Shown here: positions 6,727 to 10,019 of the stretch, in pieces
Layout of the letters: each line of letters starts with the position of its first letter
How positions within the stretch are numbered: the first letter of the stretch is position 1
Source of the DNA: an uncultured Spirochaetaceae bacterium
GTDB taxonomy: Bacteria > Spirochaetota > Spirochaetia > Sphaerochaetales > Sphaerochaetaceae
Assembly: GCA_946410375.1 (NCBI GenBank)
Contig: CAMKAB010000018.1
Location: forward strand, 1 to 10,019
Length of the DNA: 10,019 nt
Direction of reading: 5' to 3'
Position numbers and translations under genes: made by a program
The notes under the pieces: generated by a model
What the model was told of the DNA's origin: nothing
Databases searched by the model: none
What the model saw: the letters and a program-made list of their open reading frames with translations, nothing else

Positions 6727-8274
6727 ATGAAACAATTTACGCTTAGAGGTTTTATTTTAGGAGTGGTGGGACTACTTGTTATCACCACGAGTTCTATGTA
6801 TGTGGCGCTCAGAATGGGAGCGTTGCCGTGGCCTACCGTGTTTGTAACGGTTCTTTCCATGGCTGTTTTAAGCAGGTTTAAAAATTCTTCGTTGCAGGAA
6901 ATGAATGTGACTCATACTTTGATGAGCGCCGGAGCGATGGTCTCGGGCGGTCTTGCATTCACTCTTCCGGGAATTTGGATTTTAAACGGAAGTGCGGAAA
7001 TAAAAATGCTGCCTGTTTTTGTGGTAACAATTCTCGGTGCTATTCTCGGAACTGTTTTTTCCGCGCTTTTCAGGAGAAATCTTATTGAGGAGCAGCACCT
7101 TGTGTTTCCTATCGGAAATGCGGCGTATGAAACGTTGAAAGCAGGAGTTGAAAAGGGAAAGCAGGCAGTGAAATTGTTTGTTTCCATGGGATTCAGCATT
7201 GTTTTTACCATTGTAAGAGATTTGTTCGGATGGATTCCCGCTGCGTTCGCCGTTTATAAGGGAGGAAAGGTTTACAAGGGCGAAGTCCCTCCTGTGTACT
7301 TCTGGGTGAGCCCGATGGCGTTTGCGATCGGTGCGGTTATAGACAAGATGGCGGCGCTTTGCTGGCTGGCTGGCGGAGTGGTAAGCTGCTTTGTTCTCGC
7401 GCCTCTCGGTTTTTCGGAATCGTTCAGGCAAAATCTCGGTATCGGGCTTATGATCGGCACGGGTGTGGGAATTCTGATTAAGTTCCTTGTAAAGCTGTTC
7501 AAGGAGAAGACGTCTTTCGGTAAGATCGGGAAAAAGCAGATTATAATCGGAGTTTGCGGGGCTGTGGTTATGGCGGTTTTGCTCACTCTGTTTGTTGAAA
7601 TCAATTTTATTCAGGCGTTTATTGCGGTGATTCTTGTGGGCGTGGCTTGTCTTTTAAGCGGAATGCTTACCGGACAGAGCGGAATCAACCCGATGGAAAT
7701 ATTCGGAATTTTGGTGATGCTCGGAGTGGGTGCGCTCAGAACCACTCCGGTTATCGGACTATTCTGCGTGGCGGCTCTTACGGCGGTGGCGTGCGGACTT
7801 TCCGGTGATGTTATGAACGATTTAAAGAGCGGTTACCTTTTAAAGACGAATCCTAAGGCGCAGATTAAGGCTGAGTTTTTCGGAGGTGTAATCGGTGCTG
7901 TGCTGGCTGTTTTAGTCCTTTTTCTGATGCAGAAAACGTTCGGCGCATTCGGAACGGATGCTCTTCCGGCACCTCAGGCGCGTGCTGTGGCTCATATGGC
8001 GAACGAATTTAAAAATACCGTGGAGTTTTTTGCCGGAATTGTTTTGGGCGCTGTTCTCTTTTTGTGCAAAGTGCCTTCCGCCACGCTCGGACTCGGTGTG
8101 TATCTGCCTATGCAGATAACGCTTCCGGTGGGTCTCGGGGCGATTATCGGTGCGATTTGCAAGAAAACAAAAAAGGTGAGCGATACCGATGTGAATCTCG
8201 TTGCGAGCGGTTTCCTCGGCGGAGAAGGTATTGCGGGGGTTCTTATTGCGTTCTATTCAATGTTGCATGTATAA
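6727..8274 (+). CDS. OPT-family oligopeptide transporter
   Basis: 515 residues, nearly all hydrophobic, with roughly a dozen or more membrane segments. Prokaryotic OPT proteins are proton-coupled importers of small peptides or related compounds. Family hallmarks seen here: the N-terminal LRGFILGVVGLLVITTSSMY with PWPTVFVTVLSMAVL, then EMNVTHTLMSAGAMVSGGLAFTLPGIWIL (the OPT 'NiTQT..SAGe..aagviFTiPal' block), the central SGINPMEIFGIL, and SGDVMNDLKSGYLLKTNP, equal to the family's 'GD...DLK.GylvgatP' motif. It is somewhat shorter than many OPT proteins (about 600), within the range of compact members. The ATG at 6727 has no Shine-Dalgarno but a -10-like TATACT immediately upstream, suggesting leaderless translation; an alternative start at Met25 would cut into the first membrane segment. 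The substrate cannot be told from sequence. The 3' end is duplicated downstream. Confidence 0.88.
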   Translation: MKQFTLRGFILGVVGLLVITTSSMYVALRMGALPWPTVFVTVLSMAVLSRFKNSSLQEMNVTHTLMSAGAMVSGGLAFTLPGIWILNGSAEIKMLPVFVVTILGAILGTVFSALFRRNLIEEQHLVFPIGNAAYETLKAGVEKGKQAVKLFVSMGFSIVFTIVRDLFGWIPAAFAVYKGGKVYKGEVPPVYFWVSPMAFAIGAVIDKMAALCWLAGGVVSCFVLAPLGFSESFRQNLGIGLMIGTGVGILIKFLVKLFKEKTSFGKIGKKQIIIGVCGAVVMAVLLTLFVEINFIQAFIAVILVGVACLLSGMLTGQSGINPMEIFGILVMLGVGALRTTPVIGLFCVAALTAVACGLSGDVMNDLKSGYLLKTNPKAQIKAEFFGGVIGAVLAVLVLFLMQKTFGAFGTDALPAPQARAVAHMANEFKNTVEFFAGIVLGAVLFLCKVPSATLGLGVYLPMQITLPVGLGAIIGAICKKTKKVSDTDVNLVASGFLGGEGIAGVLIAFYSMLHV

Positions 8275-8371
8275 ATCAAAGTTTTCGGTATGAAAGGCTT
8301 TCTTGGATGAATAGCCTGCCTGTAAAGATATTGGTTGCATGTATAAATTATAGTTACCGGTATGAAAAGCT
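8262..8371 (+). repeat. Duplicated 3' end of the OPT gene (72-bp offset)
   Basis: Copy 1 (8262-8299) covers the last codons of the transporter, its TAA and 25 bases beyond. Copy 2 (8334-8371) starts exactly 72 bp later. The first 15 bases, GTTGCATGTATAAAT, are identical, and 33 of 38 bases match overall, including CGGTATGAAA. The copied TAA at 8344 is in frame with the original. The remainder of the gap up to 8494 holds nothing else that I recognise. Confidence 0.75.
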
Positions 8372-8494
8372 GAGGCGTATAAAAAGTTTTGCATGCTCCG
8401 GCTGGCGGAAATGCGATTTTATCGTGTGTCAGTCGCGGGAACTTGCCGCGCGTTTCGGGATTGCGGAATGTGAGTTGCGATTTGCGAGGTGTTT

Positions 8495-8785
8495 ATGAAG
8501 CATTATATTATTGTGAAATACAAAGACGAGGTGTCTGAAGCGGACAGAAGCAGGATTGCTGGAGAAGCTGAGGCGCTTTTTAAGGATTTGGTTGGAAAAT
8601 ACGATATACGGGGTGTTGATGTTTATAAAAATTGCACTCCTCGTCCGAACCGGTATGACCTGATGATATGTGTGGATATGCCGGCTTCTTCGCTTGCGTT
8701 ATACGATGAGAGTTCGGAGCATAAAAAATGGAAGGCGGATTACGGGCGGTATATTGCAAACAAGGCGATTTTTGATTGCGAATAG
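8495..8785 (+). CDS. Small Dabb-domain (stress-responsive alpha/beta barrel) protein
   Basis: 96 residues. ATG 8495 is chosen over GTG 8489 because GAGG (8486-8489) lies five bases upstream. The chain opens with MKHYIIVKYKDEVSE, has a predicted helix (about 18-35), a strand with RGVDVYKNCTP, a further strand NRYDLMICVDMP (52-63), and ends with a helix LALYDESSEHKKWKADYGRYIA. This order, with a ferredoxin-like fold and the S/H-x-x-H-x-K helix, matches the Dabb family (Pfam Dabb). Members form dimeric barrels; known ones include plant stress proteins and a few small-molecule enzymes, so no reaction can be assigned. It is probably expressed with or just after the OPT gene and is followed by a strong terminator. 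Confidence 0.75.
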   Translation: MKHYIIVKYKDEVSEADRSRIAGEAEALFKDLVGKYDIRGVDVYKNCTPRPNRYDLMICVDMPASSLALYDESSEHKKWKADYGRYIANKAIFDCE

Positions 8786-8845
8786 CGGACCGGGAATAGC
8801 ACGGGCGGAAATCCGTAAGCTTTTCCGTGGTTGCCGGTTAGAGGC

Positions 8846-8921
8846 AAAAAAAGTCTGCCGCATTTTTAAACCGAATTGAACGGAACGTAAACTTGTCCTT
8901 TCCGGTTCGTTGTTGCGGCAG
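8846..8921 (-). terminator. Branched stem-loop with minus-strand T-run: probable hsp20 terminator
   Basis: CTGCCGCA (8855-8862) pairs with TGCGGCAG (8914-8921). Inside, GAACGGAA can pair with TTCC-G-GTTC (one bulge) around a 14-nt loop. Read on the minus strand the stem is followed by AC and seven T (complement of A 8846-8852), so it fits intrinsic termination of leftward transcription from hsp20. On the plus strand it is followed only by TCTTATT. Confidence 0.55.
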
Positions 8922-8947
8922 TCTTATTAGAGGAATTTTAGTATTTT

Positions 8948-8998
8948 GAGGAACTGTAAGCGCTTTTATACGGCGACTTTACGGTTCCTCTTTTTTTA
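8948..8998 (+). terminator. Strong rho-independent terminator of the rightward genes
   Basis: GAGGAACTGTAA (8948-8959) pairs with TTACGGTTCCTC (8979-8990) over 12 bp with one G-U, followed at once by seven T (8991-8997). It ends plus-strand transcription (recN/OPT/Dabb direction) eight bases before the hsp20 stop codon region. Confidence 0.9.
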
Positions 8999-9005
8999 TT
9001 TGTTT

Positions 9006-9416
9006 TTAGTGCTTGAAGGAAATATTGATTTTCTTCGGCTGTTCCACCGGTAATTTCGGAAGGGTGATCTTCAACACGCCCTCGGCGAATTCCGCTTCAA
9101 TCTTGTCTTCGTCGATACCTTCAGGTAAGGAGAAAGATCTGTCAAATTTGATGTAGCTTCTTTCCTTTACAAGATACTTTTTCTCTTTTTCGGATGAAGT
9201 CTTCTCGGATGAAATGTGAAGTACATGCTTTTCAACGTGTACGTTTACATCTTCTTCTTTGTATCCCGGCAATTCGGCTTCTACATAGAAAGCATCCTTA
9301 TCTTCAGAAACATCCACTGAAGGGATTTTGCTGTTTCTGATTCCCCAGTTTCCGAACACATTATCAAAGAATGTGTCAAAGTCATTCAATTCATTTTTTC
9401 TTGCTAAGTAGTTCAT
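9006..9416 (-). CDS. Small heat-shock protein, Hsp20/alpha-crystallin family
   Basis: 136 residues, normal for bacterial Hsp20 (about 140). It is an ATP-independent cytoplasmic holdase that binds unfolding proteins for later refolding by DnaK/ClpB. Residues 1-30 form the short variable N-terminus; the alpha-crystallin domain runs from about PSVDVSEDKDAF (32-43) to 121, with YVEAELPGYKEEDVNV (44-59), the acidic/charged loop EKTSSEKEKK, SYIKFDRSFSLPEGID (87-102) and the hallmark GVLKITLPK (113-121). The C-terminal tail carries the I-x-I anchor INI (130-132) that joins dimers into oligomers. The start is ATG 9416-9414 with a near-perfect GGAGGT five bases upstream. The promoter is sigma-54-type. 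It converges on the Dabb gene; facing terminators lie between them. Confidence 0.95.
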   Translation of the reverse strand: MNYLARKNELNDFDTFFDNVFGNWGIRNSKIPSVDVSEDKDAFYVEAELPGYKEEDVNVHVEKHVLHISSEKTSSEKEKKYLVKERSYIKFDRSFSLPEGIDEDKIEAEFAEGVLKITLPKLPVEQPKKINISFKH

Positions 9417-9491
9417 ATTGTACCTCCGGGGTTTTACCCATTATTGTTTTTTTATTTTTCTTGTAGGCTTTTCAGCTTACACAAAGATTAT

Positions 9492-9508
9492 AGCAAATAC
9501 CGTGCCAA
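9492..9508 (-). promoter_or_regulatory. Exact sigma-54 (RpoN) -24/-12 promoter upstream of hsp20
   Basis: On the minus strand 9508-9492 reads TTGGCACGGTATTTGCT, matching every defined position of the sigma-54 consensus YTGGCACGRNNNTTGCW, with GG at -24 and GC at -12. Transcription should start near 9481, giving a leader of about 65 nt that ends in a strong GGAGGT. The downstream half overlaps TATAAT (on the minus strand), so a sigma-70 contact is possible, but TTGGCA lies only 10 bp away and cannot serve as its -35. Confidence 0.88.
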
Positions 9509-9660
9509 TTTTATGTATTTGTTTGTATTATAAATAATTACGTTTTTGTCGAAGAAGAAATTTGTAATTTTCAGATTAACTTTATCTCGGTTTTCCTTTT
9601 ATTATGCGGCAAAAAGAGAGTGCAAAGATTTTAAAATGCCGAAATAAAGAAAAATGATGT

Positions 9661-9671
9661 GTCATTATGAC
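9661..9671. promoter_or_regulatory. Palindrome GTCATTATGAC, candidate activator site for the sigma-54 promoter
   Basis: This 11-bp perfect palindrome lies about 180-190 bp upstream of the predicted hsp20 start, a typical distance for a bacterial enhancer-binding protein. TGTGTCA occurs here and again just to the right (about 9675-9682). Only one clear dyad is present, so the assignment is tentative. Confidence 0.3.
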
Positions 9672-9737
9672 TCTTGTGTGTCAAAAAGTGTAGAAACACG
9701 GGTCTATTTGTCTCAATTTTACTTAAATTAAAAAATT

Positions 9738-9780
9738 TTAAGGGTGTACCCTTAGCCTAGTTCTTGACAGAACTAGGCTA
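9738..9780. repeat. Two adjoining inverted repeats; 11-bp stem with TTGACA in the loop
   Basis: TAAGGGT-GT-ACCCTTA (9739-9754) is followed, sharing two bases, by TAGCCTAGTTC (9753-9763), loop TTGACA (9764-9769), and GAACTAGGCTA (9770-9780), a perfect 11-bp stem. No T-run follows on either strand (ACTATAAAA on the right, AT-rich on the left), so it is not a standard terminator. The TTGACA has only a poor -10 (TATAAA) at a 13-bp spacing. Confidence 0.65.
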
Positions 9781-9824
9781 ACTATAAAAGAAACAACTAT
9801 ACATATGATATGCGCTTAACACAT

Positions 9825-9877
9825 GTTAAAACGATATTCATAAACCTTTTGTTTTTGGGTTAGAACGGCGTTTTAAC
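9825..9877. repeat. Nested inverted repeat GTTAAAACG / CGTTTTAAC
   Basis: GTTAAAACG (9825-9833) and CGTTTTAAC (9869-9877) form a perfect 9-bp stem around 35 bases. Within the loop TAAACC (9841-9846) and GGGTTA (9857-9862) can pair with one mismatch. It sits exactly at the switch from AT-rich to GC-rich DNA. The surrounding 9517-10019 has no credible gene. Confidence 0.55.
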
Positions 9878-10019
9878 TTCTCGGGCGGGGCTTCGAGGCG
9901 GGGTGACTGCGGAGGAAGCACGGACCCGGAGGCGGGAGCGAAACCTGCGGAGCACGCAGAGCCGCGCGAAGCGCGGCGTCCGGAAAGCCGAGCGAGCCCC
10001 GAGGCGGAAACGGAAACCT
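9878..10019. other. GC-rich segment able to fold into a branched structure (possible ncRNA or dispersed element)
   Basis: From about 9878 the base composition jumps to very high GC after AT-rich DNA. Nested pairings are visible: outer CGGGGCT (9886-9892) with AGCCCCG (9995-10001); CGGAC (9921-9925) with GTCCG (9978-9982); inside that, hairpin CTGCG-GAGCA-CGCAG (9945-9959) directly next to GCCGCGC-GAA-GCGCGGC (9961-9977). The last stem abuts GTCCG, so helices could stack. The GCGAAGC core is known as an unusually stable mini-hairpin. Frames through it are open on both strands but are Arg/Pro/Gly-rich with no start, so I do not call a gene. It continues past the right edge. Confidence 0.45.

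Noticed and set aside
6982..7431. 149-residue minus-strand frame inside the OPT gene
   Set aside because: It is Arg/His/Ser-rich antisense of a membrane-protein gene, with no supporting signals.
8064..8498. 144-residue frame containing a repeated VACIN..RYE..L protein motif
   Set aside because: It starts inside the OPT gene out of frame. The protein repeat is just the translation of the 72-bp DNA duplication, whose length is a multiple of three.
8780..8807. A fifth gene-end echo after the Dabb gene (GAATAGC repeated at 14 bp)
   Set aside because: Only seven bases are identical and the rest of the unit does not match, so chance cannot be excluded.
9492..9530. Sigma-70 promoter for hsp20 using TATAAT
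   Set aside because: TTGGCA is only 10 bp from TATAAT and no better -35 box is present; the exact sigma-54 match explains the same bases.
9764..9790. TTGACA in the hairpin loop as a sigma-70 promoter
   Set aside because: The only -10-like box (TATAAA) is 13 bp away, too close, and there is no downstream gene.
9874..10019. Open minus-strand frame through the GC-rich segment ending at 9874
   Set aside because: It is Pro/Arg/Leu-rich, has no start in view, and its composition is explained by the GC-rich structured element.

Overview
The window looks like chromosomal DNA from a spirochaete, most likely a Treponema-like host-associated anaerobe. The evidence is indirect: a signal-peptide outer-membrane barrel protein, the order DegT-like protein / NAD kinase / RecN (which I recall, unverified, from treponemes), an OPT peptide transporter, and a textbook sigma-54 promoter. 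Composition is moderate in GC with AT-rich promoters. I see no phage, transposase, tRNA or rRNA genes.

Layout. (1) 1-743, minus strand: the N-terminal half of an SLC13/anion-permease-like transporter running off the left edge, with an in-frame 24-bp repeat in its hydrophilic linker. (2) 744-1077: a divergent intergenic region holding two copies of a 37-nt repeat, 37 nt apart, each with a small hairpin, just upstream of the next gene. (3) 1078-2511, plus: a secreted protein joining an Ala/Gln-rich helical rod of 11-residue repeats to a C-terminal outer-membrane beta-barrel. (4) 2644-6570, plus: a DegT/DnrJ-fold protein that lacks the PLP lysine, then nadK, then recN. (5) 6727-8274: an OPT-family transporter with a possibly leaderless mRNA, then at 8495-8785 a small Dabb-domain protein. 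(6) 8846-8998: back-to-back terminators between convergent genes. (7) 9006-9416, minus: a small heat-shock protein (Hsp20) with an exact sigma-54 promoter. (8) 9517-10019: about 500 bp without a gene, first AT-rich with two sizeable inverted repeats, then switching sharply to a very GC-rich segment that can fold into a branched structure and reaches the right edge.

The most unusual pattern crosses gene boundaries. The 3' end of four successive plus-strand genes (DegT-like, nadK, recN, OPT) is followed by degenerate tandem copies of itself, in most cases spanning the stop codon. Periods are about 64-74 bp or about 23-24 bp. Much of the intergenic DNA here therefore appears to have grown by repeated local duplication of gene ends.

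Functionally the genes are a mixed housekeeping and envelope set: NADP synthesis, DNA double-strand break repair, peptide and anion uptake, an envelope protein and a chaperone. They do not form one pathway. nadK has its own promoter with an embedded dyad, and hsp20 is probably switched by an RpoN-dependent activator.
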